DNA of 64,000 bases, taken from contig OX235270.1 in NCBI GenBank assembly GCA_944472135.2, positions 86,871,168 through 86,935,167 of the forward strand, given 5' to 3'. Origin of the DNA: Trichobilharzia regenti (taxonomy: Eukaryota; Platyhelminthes; Trematoda; Strigeidida; Schistosomatidae). The first letter of the stretch is position 1, and each line of letters begins with the position of its first letter. The notes beneath the pieces were generated by a model that had not been told where the DNA came from, searched no databases, and worked only from the letters and a program-made list of their open reading frames with translations. Shown piece after piece: positions 49,250 through 62,169 of this stretch. A program made the translations under genes and the position numbers.

Positions 49250-49345
49250 AGTATAAAACTGGGGCACAGTGGTAGAGTATAACTCCATTATAGATAAGAT
49301 TTTATTTTTGATAAACCACACAGTGTTACACAGTAATATTAACAT
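49250..49345. repeat. Dispersed repeat related to 26380-26540
   Basis: CAGTGGTAGAGTATAACTCC and GATAAGATTTTATTTTTGAT match the left part of the 26380 copy; TGTTACACAGTAATATTAAC resembles its right part. Confidence 0.6.
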
Positions 49346-51273
49346 ATGTAACCTCTGTGTATCATTACCTTCTCAGTCTTTGGAATCAAGTGCCTACGAG
49401 TAATGCAATCAAATTTTGAATTTCAGTAGCTTATGTATTTTTCTTCTTAGTCATTACTGTCTTAAGTAATTTTATCTCACTTATTTAAATTTATGCCCAT
49501 GTACACTTACAATGAAATCAGAAATATTATTTCGCTTACTATCGATATCTTTATAACTTTATCCACACACTTTCGTTCTAATGTAACCTTTTACTAACCT
49601 CTGTTTACATGAAGGTCATAAACTGACTGAATACAATTTAGTTATAGGCTATTGTCACAATCAAATATTCTTATTGACCTTACCATAGGCTATACTACGC
49701 CAATTTAGAATTAAAGCAATAAAATAATTCATTTCGACAGCATAGTTTCACAGCAGATATGATATTTCTTTTGAAGTGAGTTCCAAAGCCATTTGGATTT
49801 AAACACAATTAAATAATTTTTTTTTACTTGATGTAATGATTCGTCGTTATAGCCAACCCACATATAGTTAATATACGCAAACCCGCTGTTTACCTAACAT
49901 GACTGTATAATTGTAGGATTTGTAGAAAAATTTGTCGGAAAGGATTACTTTTGTTCATTAATCTGTGTGTTAAAGTTTGCATTGGCATAAGACTATATGA
50001 AGTTTTGATTCACCTTTTTAATGTGGTATCATATGATTTTTTTGTGATCGTTTACCTGTATAATTTATGATGCTGGTAATTTTTAAAATTTCATTGTATT
50101 CGATATAAGAAAAGATAATCTTCATTTGTCTATTATTATTCCTCTGGTTTCCTAGTCAAACACACATCACCATTTCATCCTGTTACGTGCAACTGTTTTC
50201 AGCTGTCTTCATGATCGTCCATCAGGTTTCATCTCCTCAGTTTGACCCTCAAACTCAAGTCCACCTTTTCATCTCCTATTCGGGTTCCACTTAGTGTTTA
50301 TTCGTACTCACACTCTCTTAATTTTATGTCCGATACATTTCAATTTAATTCTGCATATTTGTTGGGAGATAGGTTGTTGTTTGGTCGTCTCCGGTGTCTA
50401 TCAAAAACAGCTATTGATGACAGTTTGTGAAGCAGTTTGTTGGAAGTGATTTAACCGACATATACGTCAAGTTTTCGAAGCATACAGAAGCAATGACTTT
50501 TTGATACTAGCATTGACGAATCAGCTCTTATTCCTTATACGGAGTACAGTAAATCTCCATACTGATTTCAACGTAATAAAGGTTTATCTCGCTTTTTTAA
50601 TCCTACCTTTGTCATTCTCATTTGTGTTACCGTCTTAATTTGGAACGATGCTGCCTGGGTAACTGAAAGTGGTGACGTTCTTTAGATTGACACCGGTGGC
50701 TGGTTGCAGTTTTACTGTTTTGTCTATGTTCCCTTGAATTCTTACTTTATTTACCTTTCCTATTAACTTGTTAGTTTTCGCCCCATATATGCGAAAGTCT
50801 GCAACTGTTGTCGAAGCTCCAATCAAATTCCTTGTTATATGGGAAGCTTGTGATCCATTGAAAAATTACTTTATAAAGAAATGTTCGATTTATTTATCTT
50901 TTATTATTAGCAGTAAAAGCAGTTCATCATTGAGGCTCACGTAGAACAAGATAGGCAGAATGCTTTTCAAATAATTATTTATAAGATGGGTGGTGGAATG
51001 AAAATTGCGCCTAGTTATGTATTACACATGAAACGAAGTTGGAAATAACTTCAGCTTACAACAAATCACATAGTACTTGGTTAATACTTCATAAATCTAA
51101 ACAAAGAACTCATAGTACTTAACGAAATTAATATGTTGTTGTTTGCATTCTAGTACAAAATGATTGATTTTGTGGATGATGAGATACAAGCAATAAATAT
51201 GATAATAATGGTGAGTGCAAGAATAATTGTAGAAGAAGTAATGCAGTAGTTTCAGAATGTTAATTTATAAAAT

Positions 51274-51509
51274 GGAGGGCGTCGGTGACACAGCGGTTAA
51301 GACGCTCGCTGACCATGCACATGGTCCGGGGTTCGAGCCCCGGCCGGCGCACACCTTTACCTCTCTAAGCCAGTAGAGAAACTGGTAAGGAGGAAAGGTT
51401 GGGCATGAGGCTAGCAACCCCATCCTGAAAAAAATCAACACTGCTACGGAATCTTCAAGCCTATAGCTTGGAGCCCTATGTTCCACTGGGAACGTGAAGG
51501 AAAAAAATT
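51274..51509 (+). mobile_element. S1 SINE with 10-bp TSD, best plus-strand copy
   Basis: Head GGCGTCGGTGACACAGCGG with A box, B box GGGGTTCGAGCCCC. Body GGTTGGGCATGAGGCTAGC then AACCCC (51398-51422), resembling the RTE 5' region at 45349-45370. Tail GAGCCCTATGTTCCACTGGG (51471-51490), resembling the RTE coding end, then an A-rich run. The direct repeat TTTATAAAAT at 51264-51273 and 51510-51519 marks the insertion. Confidence 0.9.
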
Positions 51510-52271
51510 TTTATAAAATACTCATTTCAGGCCTACACTTTCATATACGGAGTTGTGGAACAAAACCAAGCTTAAAAAATCGTTTATAAATAAAGATTTC
51601 AGGACCTAACGAAATGGCCAAAGTGTGGAATAATCTAAAGCAAGTCTGCATCTGAGTAGTCGTGATCACATCCAGACCAGAGAAAACTGCACTGTCACTT
51701 GCGCAACGACTGGGAATGACTGATGGAAATTTACTGTTTGAAGTGAAAGAAGTTGATAATCGCTCAATCCTAATATACAATATTTCCATACTCTTATCAT
51801 GAATTATTCCACTGCCTCTTCCACATAGCGAAAAAGATCACATAAAAATCAGTGTTTTCATTACAGAAACTAGGGCAGTTTGAATGGCGTATTACGTGGT
51901 AAAATAGGGAATTCATTTCTCTTACTTTATTTACTGAAGAATTAAGAATGGTAGTATTAAATGGAGCTAAAACTTATAAACTTATATTCTTGAGGATGCT
52001 GTCGAAAGAAGTTACACCTCTGGATAGATTTATGTCAAAATCTTGTAGCTTCAGCTAATCAATTTATTTCATTGCCTTACAGAAGTGTTATTTTTATCTA
52101 TTCCGAATTTCTGATAGTAATAAAATTTCAAGCATTTCATAAACGTCAAGCCGTTACCAATACTAGTAGGAAACCTACACAAAGTAATCCTATTCGACGA
52201 CATTCTCCGTCGCTTTACATTATCACTTCGAAAAACTAGAAGAATTCTCATACTTTTGCATTAGTACTTAC

Positions 52272-52429
52272 CGATAGGCGAATTTATTGTTTTCTAAACG
52301 AACATGCCTAACTATTATGAACACTTTCTGAAATCCGGAAATTATAGTATCCGGTTGAAATGGCATAGCACCTTCCTCTGCAAATATAAATGTGACAGAT
52401 GAATTGCCAATATGACGTTTCCTGGGAAG
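52272..52429 (-). CDS. RapGAP gene exon with the asparagine-thumb motif
   Basis: 158 nt; acceptor TTCTTTTAG before 52429, donor CG/GTAAGT after 52272. It enters in phase 0 and leaves two bases. It encodes residues 68-119. [19 protein letters not shown] contains the catalytic Asn (N76) of RapGAP proteins, which is inserted into the Rap active site. The usual following Asp-Ile is Ser-Ser. [20 protein letters not shown] matches the PFxPKNIRSHFQHVFVIVRV strand of SIPA1-like proteins. A downstream TTTGCAG inside the exon would drop the catalytic loop if used as acceptor. Confidence 0.93.
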
Positions 52430-55400
52430 CTAAAAGAAAATAAAAACTGTTCAATTAGGTAAAATATAAGATGCAGTAGGAGAAGTACACAAATATGAAT
52501 TAAAAGGATAGAAATACCATTTATGCCTTTTTTCAAACTTTTCATTCAGACTTGGGAAATTATTAGTTATTGGATATGTAAAGCTGTTAAGCAGAAAATC
52601 ATATGTCTAGGTAATTAGCTCCCAATGGATGGATAGTGGACTTCCATGCAACAATTGCTGGTTGTATTAAAGAAAATTTTGGAGAGCTGAAGAGCTTGTA
52701 ATCAAATTTTATCAGTGATCTCCATTAGATTATCAAGTAACTGATGAGCTTCACTCCATGCAATCGCAGATAGGTGTAATACTCTCTTGGACATACACCT
52801 TTAGGTGTTAGGCTGAATCAAAGCTTTAGTACTTGTAGATTATGTTCCAAATAGATATGTAGTCATATGAGTAACTGGTCTCTTTGTGGTGCACTGTATT
52901 TATAGCCAGTGAAGCATCAGCATAGTCAAGGAATGATATGAGCACAAATTAACATATTTTTCTAGAAACAATCATTAAGTACAAACATATTCATTCTTTG
53001 CTCTTCATTATAATGGTAGGGAAATGTTGGTAAGTTAACAGACACTGGTATCTGTTTTAAATGCACTTTCACTAGTTATTGTGTAATTTCGAAGAAATTA
53101 ACCCATTTGTTACGTTTACACAAACTCTTGTGAGAGAAGGTCAGAGATTTTTCGAAATGACTATACACATCAAAAAATGAATTTCATCACACCCTAGAGT
53201 TAAAGAACCGCTTAAAAACAAGGATTATTGTACAGCTGTTTTATTCGGCATAGGACATCTCGAACAGTTTCTGTCCAGAGTCTAGCAAAAACGTGAACAC
53301 ACAACCACTTGTACTGTTACAATTCACTGTTTGAATCAAAAACTAATGACACATTATCCCTAAATTAATTCAAGCAGCTATTCATTTCTAGATGTCTTTT
53401 AACGGATATGTGTCTGGTGCCGGTTTCCTATAAAATCAACATTCCAGTAAATAAAAATGTCACCCAACTATTCAACAATAATGATGTTACATCAGTGACT
53501 GTGGTTAGCGATTTGTTAGAGTTCCGTTCACAGCTGGTAAAATATTAATTCATTTGAAGCGAACAGACAGCAAAAAATGTGACATAATTTACAAAGGAAA
53601 TTTCAACACATTTTGCTCAATTTAAACTTTTCCTCCGTGTCGTGATATGCGAACATTATTGAACAAAAAGAATTGTTTTTGTATTATAAACTGCAGATAA
53701 ACACCATGAGAAACATAAGAATTAAGACGAATAAAATACAAACTTTGATTCACATATTTGTTCATCTCTACATTTATGCACGCCTTGTTTCTATTTCCTT
53801 GATTCTTTTATCAAAGGAAATCATAAACACAATGACACCATTCATTTCTACACCTATATACAATGAATAATTCTATGAAATCCTAAAGCTATTCAAAACT
53901 TTCAATGTCTTTAACTGGAAAAATAATTATGCCTGTTTTCAATTTTAGCACGCAAACGTTATAAGCTGTGAAAAGAGTCAATACAATCATGTCTGATACG
54001 GTATTTTAGTCGGAAAAATCTATATGTATTAAGAAGAAATTAACTGATAGTGGTTTTTATGCATCTTTAAGACTTACTTAAGTGTACGTTTGTTAAATGA
54101 CATTTACAATAACAGTGGATTTTATTAATATCTGCTAAGAAGACGAGAGGAGATCTTGGGAATAAATAGAATACCGAGTGGTTAACGCTTTGATAGAGAG
54201 CACCACTGTGTTTATCAGATATGTGAATTATACAAAAGCACGAGATTGCCACTTATAGGCAAGAACAACTCTGGAGGGAATAAGGCGACATCCACACAAC
54301 ATATAAAATTCAGAGTAAGAAGAATGCTGGTTAGGCAAGATGATCTTCGAGGCTTGGTAAATTTTGACGCTAGCATACTTTGAATCCCACGCCATACATT
54401 ATATTTACCATGATCTCAATTATCCAACAGCATTTGAAACAAACTGCCTACTCAGGCATATTTCAAGGACTTTTCGACATGTCAGAAGGTATTTTGTAAA
54501 GAAGAAAATAAAGAAAAACTGTCATAGCAGATGAAAATTTGCTGCGGAACAGACTACGTTACATATCTAATCATAATCATTTGTATCAGCATTGGAAGTG
54601 TGGTATTTTTAATTTCTAATAAACAGACTAGTTCGTAATCTATTCTCATTTCTCGTGTAACTGAAATAAGCGTATGAAAAATTCATCATTGTTAGCCCAC
54701 TACCCGCTATAAATTGATTCGAACGTTTCCCAGAAAATAGACTTAATAAGTGAAAATATTCTTAAACAAAAATAAGTTTTTCCAGATTACACATTACGAT
54801 TAAAAGTTTAATTTATTCGCCTTGAAAGAGCCATTGTTTGAAGAATGTCAACATTTTCTTGTGATCGTAAACTGATTCAAAACGACAACCCACCTCCTGA
54901 AGGAGATGAATGATTCATTAAGAAGCCTATTCTTCATTTTGGTTTCATTTTTCTCACACTATTCAATACAACCGTGTTCTAAAATAGTTTACAGTTCCTA
55001 GTCTTCGACATACCAACCATTTCAGTACAACCAAAAGACATTTATTTAACGAACTATCATAAGTATTCTCTTTACTTTTGAGATGACAAGGCAAATGCTT
55101 CAATCCATTTGGATGCCTCATTTATACTTTTCTAAATTTAAAATTTTTGAATTGGCAAATATATTCAGGCACAAAGTTAGAATAAAACAAGTGTATCACA
55201 GTTGCAGATCTTTTTATGAACAGAAAGCAACATGAATGCGGAAAACATCAGTAAACTGCCCTTCAGCTCAAAATAATGAGTTAAATATAACTACTTATTA
55301 GGAGCTATCAGATATTCTTTACAGTCAAAAAGGTTAAAAAACGCATTTTTTCAAACTGACTGAAGACAATTATGGTCTGACATCGGTTGAAGAACCATTG

Positions 55401-57020
55401 GAAAACCTCGGAGTGCTGGGCAGGTCAGGTATGAGGACAAGTACTCGCCTGTGATACTGGTTAGTGGCCACGCTGTATCGTGAATTGAAAGAAGTTGGAA
55501 TTCATGAGCCAATGGATCCAGTCCCAGTGGCTTCTAAATGAAACGTTCTGGGTTCGAGCCACAGTAGGTGAGTACTACCGGAGAGTTCCAAACTAGGACG
55601 AAACAGCTCTACAGTACTCTCAGATTTTCCATTGGTTCTCTGACCGATGTCAGCTCATGATGAAATCCTGTAAACAATCAACTAAATCCCTACAATCCAA
55701 TACTTGAAGCCAGTTGACTTCATCAAATAGCAACTTTGAGTTTAATACATAAGTTGACATTTTAATGAATTGAAAGGTCGAATTACAATGCCAAGAAAAA
55801 AGAATGTTATTGAATCCCAAATATCTAGTTTAACAGATTAATATAGAAGTTTTTAAAAAAAAACTGTTCAAGTTACAAGAAATTTTTTCGAAACCTGAAA
55901 TGCCTTCTACTCGAATAAAACAGTATGAATATAGTCGAAGCATTAAGTTCAAATAGTTTGAACACATCTAAAAGGATGAGTCAACTTGAATAGTCACTTA
56001 GACCATTATTGGTGGCCATCAATTATGAGTGTGAGAAGAAATTAGAGTTGGTTTTCCCCACATTTTTATCCAAACCATATGGGAATATTACAGCTCAGTA
56101 GCCCGAAACCTATAAGCCAGACACTTTAAACATAGTGCTCTTATAAATATGATAATAAACACTGCCAAAGATGTTGATTTCAAATACAAATTACTCGAAA
56201 AGGACAAACCAACACTCTAATAACTAGAGGACAATCAAGCAAACTAAAAAAGCAGCAGCTCTTGATTCAAAAAGATAACACATCCAAACAACAATCTAAC
56301 TTCAAAATGTTACACGTTCAGCAAATAAACCGCCCATGTCTGCAATATAGCATTCCAGATCGTTAAATACTCTGTACATCATATACTATCTGAACAGTGT
56401 TCTACTGCTGGGTCAACGATACCATGGAGTAACCGTTTCAAAATATACTAGTGGAACTTATAAAAGTACCCACTTATCAACAGTTCTAAATACAGTAAGA
56501 CACCTACACTATTTATTATATGATCACGCTGCCGTGCAGTGTCAAAGCCAGATTTTCCTCACTAAGCGGCTGGCAAGAATGAAAATGAGATGAAGTACAT
56601 GCATTTTTGTAGAAAGACACTTACTGTTTGATTTGAAAATGCTAATAGATTTAGTTACGTTTGTACAACTCTCTACAAAGGCAAATAACCCCATAATACT
56701 ATTCAAATCCAAGACAACTTATCATAGTAATAACATCGAACCAGATAATAAATTGCCCTACTGGTGAATCAAAGTAAGTGATTGCTTTTGCTATAAGATT
56801 TCTTGAGTAGAGTATGCGGTGTTTTATACTTAATAATGTTTGAAATGTGAGTTTATCAAGGAAAATGAATATTATTTCTTTATCTGTTATACTTTATGTA
56901 CCATCCTCTACAAAGAAAAGGAGGGACATAGAAATTATCCTTCACTACTATAACTGTAAATGAATTTGAACGGTGAACAGTTATACCCGCAACCATCAAA
57001 ATTCAACCAGTATAACTTAC
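52430..57020 (-). other. Intron (4.6 kb)
   Basis: Donor GTAAGT at 57020, acceptor TTTTAG at 52430. It contains the S3 SINE with an inverted arm at 55379-55711. The rest (52430-55370, 55720-57020) is AT-rich sequence with no recognisable feature. Confidence 0.78.
55379..55711 (+). mobile_element. S3 hammerhead SINE with inverted copy of its tail at the 5' side
   Basis: 55379-55424 is the reverse complement of the ribozyme 3' end plus tail (55608-55653, several differences). From 55425 the element reads forward: leader ATTCATGAGCCAATGGATCC, damaged A box, B box GGGTTCGAGCCAC, ribozyme region with stem II (GTTCCAAACTAGGAC), GAAACAGCT, core altered to CCGGAGA, then tail TGTCAGCTCATGATGAAATC to CCAATACTTGA. 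The inverted arm begins about five bases before the expected cleavage site. Confidence 0.78.
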
Positions 57021-57124
57021 CTGTTCCGTTTTATTCGGTTCATATGGAAGTAGAGTTGACACAAGGAAGGCAATGTTACAGTCACGAAATTTGGTTACGT
57101 ATGTTTCCGACCCCGTAGTGTCAT
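57021..57124 (-). CDS. RapGAP gene exon
   Basis: 104 nt; acceptor CATGTTAG before 57124, donor CAG/GTAAGT after 57021. Two bases complete Asn; it exits in phase 0. It encodes residues 34-67, DTTGSETYVTKFRDCNIAF then LVSTLLPYEPNKTEQ. This matches the RapGAP block [27 protein letters not shown] in order and spacing. Confidence 0.93.
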
Positions 57125-58497
57125 CTAACATGATAGCATATAACGAAATATTAGATACATAAAATTATAAGTGTGTCTGTTTGTTTACATAAAATTCATC
57201 AGTAATACTTAGGAAGTATGTTTTTGTAACATGAAGCTTGGAAAATACGAGGGAAAAAGCGTGATCATAAATTATTAAATTGTGCTCATTCAGGAATACA
57301 AAAGCATGCTGCCATGTATGGAAATATTCTTCTTAAAATATATTTGCTAGATATTATGATTAATATTAGACGTTAGAAAAATTTATTTCGTGTCAACGGG
57401 TAATGACTGAAAGTTTTAAATGACGCCATTCATTTAAAAAAAATAAATGTTTTCGGTGTGGATTGATGTCAATACACATTGAACTGAAATGTTTTTAGTA
57501 ACTGCCTTATGCACTATGTTTAACGCTACTTTATAGCTGGAAGTAACATTTTAGGTTTTAACCTGCCAACAACCACACCGGATGTAAAGGTTTTGATCTT
57601 GGTCATAACGGTATCGATATGTTTCCAAATCACCTCATACAAACTTATTACAGTATGATCAATGAAACTTCTTCAGCAATCTGGTGTAACAGTGCGACCG
57701 TTTCGAGTATCGAATTATTTTAGGGGAATACCATTGATATAGCGAATGGTGATTTAAGATGAAATGAAAGTCAAGGTTTAGCTGGAATTCAAATCAGCGG
57801 CCTGCATATTAGCAGCTCAGAACTCTTTTAGCTTAGCTATGAAACTCAACTGTTAACCAATAAATCGTTTCACTCGATGAAAAACCAGTGTTACGACAGA
57901 TGGACAATAGTAAATCATTCATTCCCACTGCATACGAGGATCACCCGTGATTATTGTAGTAAAATGGTGAAGTGATCAGCCTCTCGATTCCAAAGCTCAG
58001 GTAGAAAAAGATCGGTGTGGTGATCCGAAGGCTTATTGGTCGAGTCGTTCAAACACTTAGGTTTTAGTCATACCTTTTTTCATCAGTTTTTACATGATGG
58101 GATTTGTCCGTAACAAATGCTTAATTACTGTTACCTGATTTAATTTAATTGTTATCCCCTTATTTTTATTTAAATGGTTCAGACCTACAGCTCTTAATTT
58201 TGATAAGCACTTTCTCACCTCTTTTGACACTTTCTTGGTAATACACACTTTGCTAAATCTTGTTCAGTGTTTGTCTTATTCAGTTCACCTAGTGAAAGTT
58301 TCACACTATGATTAAAATTTTCAACTACAGGATTCAAGTTCATTTCTTCTTTGAGTACCTTTATTTCAGTTAAGCTTTATGCGCTGATATAGTAAATGGT
58401 CGTCCACTTTGTCCCAGTAACTGTTAGTGGTATGACCTTGGTAATTGTATTCTTCTTGAAATTTTATACTTGACTATTCGTGGACTAACCGAAAGCA

Positions 58498-58579
58498 GCA
58501 GAAGACAGAACCAAGTGGAGACGTGCAGTTGAAGCCCTTTGTTGCGCTAGGAACCCAAGGGAATAATAATAATAATAAC
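58498..58579 (+). mobile_element. RTE-like family B 3' end, 82 bp, with 11-bp TSD
   Basis: GCAGAAGACAGAACCAAGTG begins 82 bases of the family B terminus, through GTTGAAGCCCTTTGTTGCGC to (AAT)n. AACCGAAAGCA occurs at 58487-58497 and 58580-58590, so this is a complete insertion event of a drastically 5'-truncated copy. Confidence 0.88.
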
Positions 58580-59939
58580 AACCGAAAGCACCTAAGCCTA
58601 TTTGGAGAAATGTGTCTGCTATAAACCGTCACCATGGTTTTAAATTAAAGTTGTCTAATCTCATACTAGTTAGCGTTTTAATATCCAGTGGAGCTCTTCT
58701 GTTTAACAAAAGAAACTGACTTATCATATTGCTACTTTTTCTTCTATGAAAATATTTGCACAAACATATCATTTCACCATATTCATAGGACCGAATAAAT
58801 CACTAAAATGGCATTATTTTTGCATTGCAATCACCAGTGAACGATGTGTCTTGAAACAAAGACGCTTTGCATACTTTTTTAACCAAAGGAGATGCACACT
58901 TTATGCTTTACCTGACCCTGTAGCAAATAATAATGAAAAAGCTTTGTACTAGTAGTCAAGATAATCGAAATCAAAAGTCTCTAATTCTAATTTAGATCAG
59001 CATGAGTTTTTAAATGCGTTTTGTATGTTTGTATGTAGGTATGTTTCTGTTGTTATAGCAAGGAACAAGAAAGTGTTTCGCATAAACTTTACCCCTAATC
59101 AAGGATACAGGTGGTTTTTGCAGTCTTTGCTGTCAATACTAGCAAAAGCACTGCTAGATAAACTAGCCATTAACATGAAAGTAGTAAATTATTCAGTAAT
59201 AGGTTGTTGGATTTCGCCGAAATTAATCAATGAAAAATGGTGTATACTGAGTGTTAAGAGGTGTGTTAATTTATAAGTGTTAAGCTGCACAAAAGCAATA
59301 ATTGTCATTTATAATTCGAAGCATAGAATTAAATGTATCGTATATATGTTGATGAGATATAATAAACAAACTAATTCTACATCGTTTTCTACTTACTACT
59401 TCTATTAATCACATAAAATGCAAAAATTCGTAAAAATTCTTTCTACAAATATTTCTACCTCACAAAAAATCTCTTTCAGAGATTAATGATGATTGCTAAT
59501 ATTTCTGCGTCGCCATCACCTCTAAACTTTCAGCGTCGGACACTAAAACGTTTTCAAACAGATGCCAGACTCTGTTGACTTCTCAGCATTTCACATGTTG
59601 TATCATTGTCTGAGTAGTATGATACTCGAGGACAATACTTTTTCTTGACTGCTTAGCACAGAATAGTTCGCTATAAGGTGAATCCATTGGGCAGAAGATG
59701 TCTCTCAATTTTGATTTATATATATACCTGAAATGACTGATCATAATTATTACATATACGAACTTAACCAAGTTCAGTACCTTTCACTTTAGTCATCGAT
59801 CACATGAAAATTTTAACTTATGAACATCTATGTGTTTCTTAAGGCGTAAATATTGAATTTAAAGATTTTGTTTTTCTGAACCCTTTTGATATTATTATTG
59901 TACCAAGTCAATGATTCATTTATCAACTGTTGTTTCATG

Positions 59940-60350
59940 TTACAGTTTCGATCACGAGCTGATATTATTTAAGGGTCATTGGAAAACCTGGAAGTATTAG
60001 ACAGTCGTTTTGTCCTAATTTGGGACTCTTCATCAGTACTTACTCATTATGGTTGAAACCCAGAACCTTCCAGTTACAAGGCGACATGGTAGACTATTCA
60101 GCAACTGAGACTAGAAGCAGTGGCCCACGAAGTCTGAATTCTGCTAATTCGTGATGCTTTTATAAAGAAACCACCAGCCAATTTCATTAGTGGGTACATG
60201 TTTTGTTACCTGACTAGATGGCCCCTTCTCACTGGAGCACCAGGCAACGTCTTGTATAAATTCTGTCGCTGCAGCAGATAACTTATCAAGTGTTGGTTAA
60301 CAGGGATTTGAACAAAACCTGTAACCAACCCAATCCCTTCAAACCAATAC
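59940..60350 (-). mobile_element. S3 hammerhead SINE, diverged, with an opposed tail piece
   Basis: The minus strand carries a head remnant (CAGTTGCTGAATAGTC), B box region GGGTTTCAACC, ribozyme region (ATGAAGA core, GTCC/GGAC stem II, AAAA in place of GAAA), and tail GTTTTCCAATGACCC then ATATCAGCTCGTGATCG. At the right end, CCCTTCAAACCAATACTTGA (about 60330-60350) is the S3 tail end in the opposite orientation. Confidence 0.7.
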
Positions 60351-61548
60351 TTGACAGTTTCATTTTATTTCAACACTATTGACTAGAGAACTTTAATTTT
60401 AACGATGAAATTCCTATTTTTAAGGATATTCACAGTCCTAATTTATAATAATTGGAAGCAATTCTGACGCCAACCGCTAATAAGAGGTAACCTTAGATAC
60501 TTTAAATAGTATTAGTTGTAATAGTAATAGTTCGATTTATTTTTTTTTAAGGAAGGCAACCTTTTAGAATCACTTTCAAGAAACAGTCTAGGTTTATCCA
60601 AAATCTATTAGTGAACTAGATTACTATTGAACAAGCAAATTAGGCAGAAAGCTAAAATGGTGTTTGTACGTCGTTATCATATCAGTGTGTTTGTGTTTGT
60701 GGTTTTCTATCCAATTCAGCTTAAATTTTATTCATATTATCACATTTTATCGGAACTGATAATCTAAAAAGACTGAAAACTAGTCAAGTGTAAATCAAAG
60801 TTCCTTTGACGATTTAGTTATGTTATGTGCTAATTTTGAGTTCCACTACCTAATATGATTTTTTTTTAATACAGGTACGTTTCTTTCACCTCTCTTATTA
60901 TTTGGCCGTTAACACATCTTAGGTGTATTGAGTGACTACGTTTCAAATTTGGTGGTGTTTTCTTTGGTAATTCATATTCAGATTTCTAATGGCTTTCATT
61001 CTAGAGCTGCACAGTAGGACATAATTTGACAATGATTTACTTCACATTTCATCTGCATCCTCATAAAACAAAACTTTTCTGACATTTTTCAAGCTTTTTT
61101 ATTTGATTATGTAGGTTTCACTAAGAAGAATGGATAATCACTCAACCTTCTCGACAGTTTAACTCATTAGTTAACACACAAGTCTAAGTGTTGTCCTATA
61201 GGTTCTGAGTCATATTTTGCAAGCATTAAGAAGCACATATTCATTGTTTTTTTTTGTGTAAATATTTTGTTTAGGGTTTTATTTTATTTAGCAACAAAGG
61301 TTATGTGTTCACTTAAATTCAAAATGCTTGCCTAATTCCTGCTTAGTTGATATCTTTTATTTAACAAAGGTCTGTTAGTCAAATAAAGGTTTCAAAAAAG
61401 AAAAACTGAAAGTTCTACTACTTTGCATATCGAGGTATAAACACTTTTACCTTCTATAGGCAATACGAGACAAACTTGTGATAAAAAATTTAGGTCAGCG
61501 CACTGAAGACATAAATTATGCCTCATTAAGTAAGAATTAATCACTGAA

Positions 61549-61580
61549 ATATATATGCATATATATATATATATATATAT
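61549..61580. repeat. (TA)n microsatellite
   Basis: About 32 bases of TA repeats with one GC interruption. Confidence 0.95.
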
Positions 61581-62169
61581 CAAGTCAAAATCAGAAGAGA
61601 ATATAATCGCGAACTTCACATTTTTGAGTACTTGACTTCTGATTTACAGAGGTAACAAAACACACTAAATACCCCATTTTCCATTTCCAGATGGACTGTT
61701 ATTACTACTACTTTTCTTTGACTTTCGTTCATTTCGTGAAATCCGTATTGGTATATTGGGTTTTTATAGTTAAGAACATTTTCCTATACATTCACTTAAC
61801 ATTTCACTGATGAAATAATAACACGTGAAAATTTTCTAGTAACCGACACACTTTGTGCGTACTGACTGCTTTAACTGTGATTTTAAAGACTAATAGGTTT
61901 CTTATTTGTATTACTGTTGTATTTTACTACTGTTGAACAGTTGAATCACTGTTGGTTGGCTTTAATATTGGCGTTAACATACTAGCTGCCTGTCTTCACT
62001 TTCGAGTTGTCTCTTGATAGTTTTACACTGTCTGACAAAAAAGTTGTTGTTTAGTAACTGGAATTTACGAACTGTAATGTTATCCAGGGAATTAATGGGT
62101 ATTTGATAGTCAGATGAGAAAAAAATTAACCAATACTGATAACAGTTAACAAATTTGCAAATCACTAAC

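Larger units (their letters stand above)
44935..52271 (-). other. Intron (7.3 kb)
   Basis: Donor GTAAGT at 52271, acceptor ACGATAG at 44935. It is dominated by the long RTE copy at 45277-48545. It also holds a dispersed repeat (49250-49345) and an S1 SINE (51274-51509). The stretches 48550-49240, 49350-51260 and 51520-52270 look like plain AT-rich intron. Confidence 0.8.
57125..62169 (-). other. Intron (5.0 kb)
   Basis: Donor GTTAGT (non-consensus third base) at 62169, acceptor TGTTAG at 57125. It contains a very short RTE 3' insertion (58498-58579), an S3 SINE (59940-60350) and a TA microsatellite (61549-61580). Elsewhere I see nothing. Confidence 0.78.
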
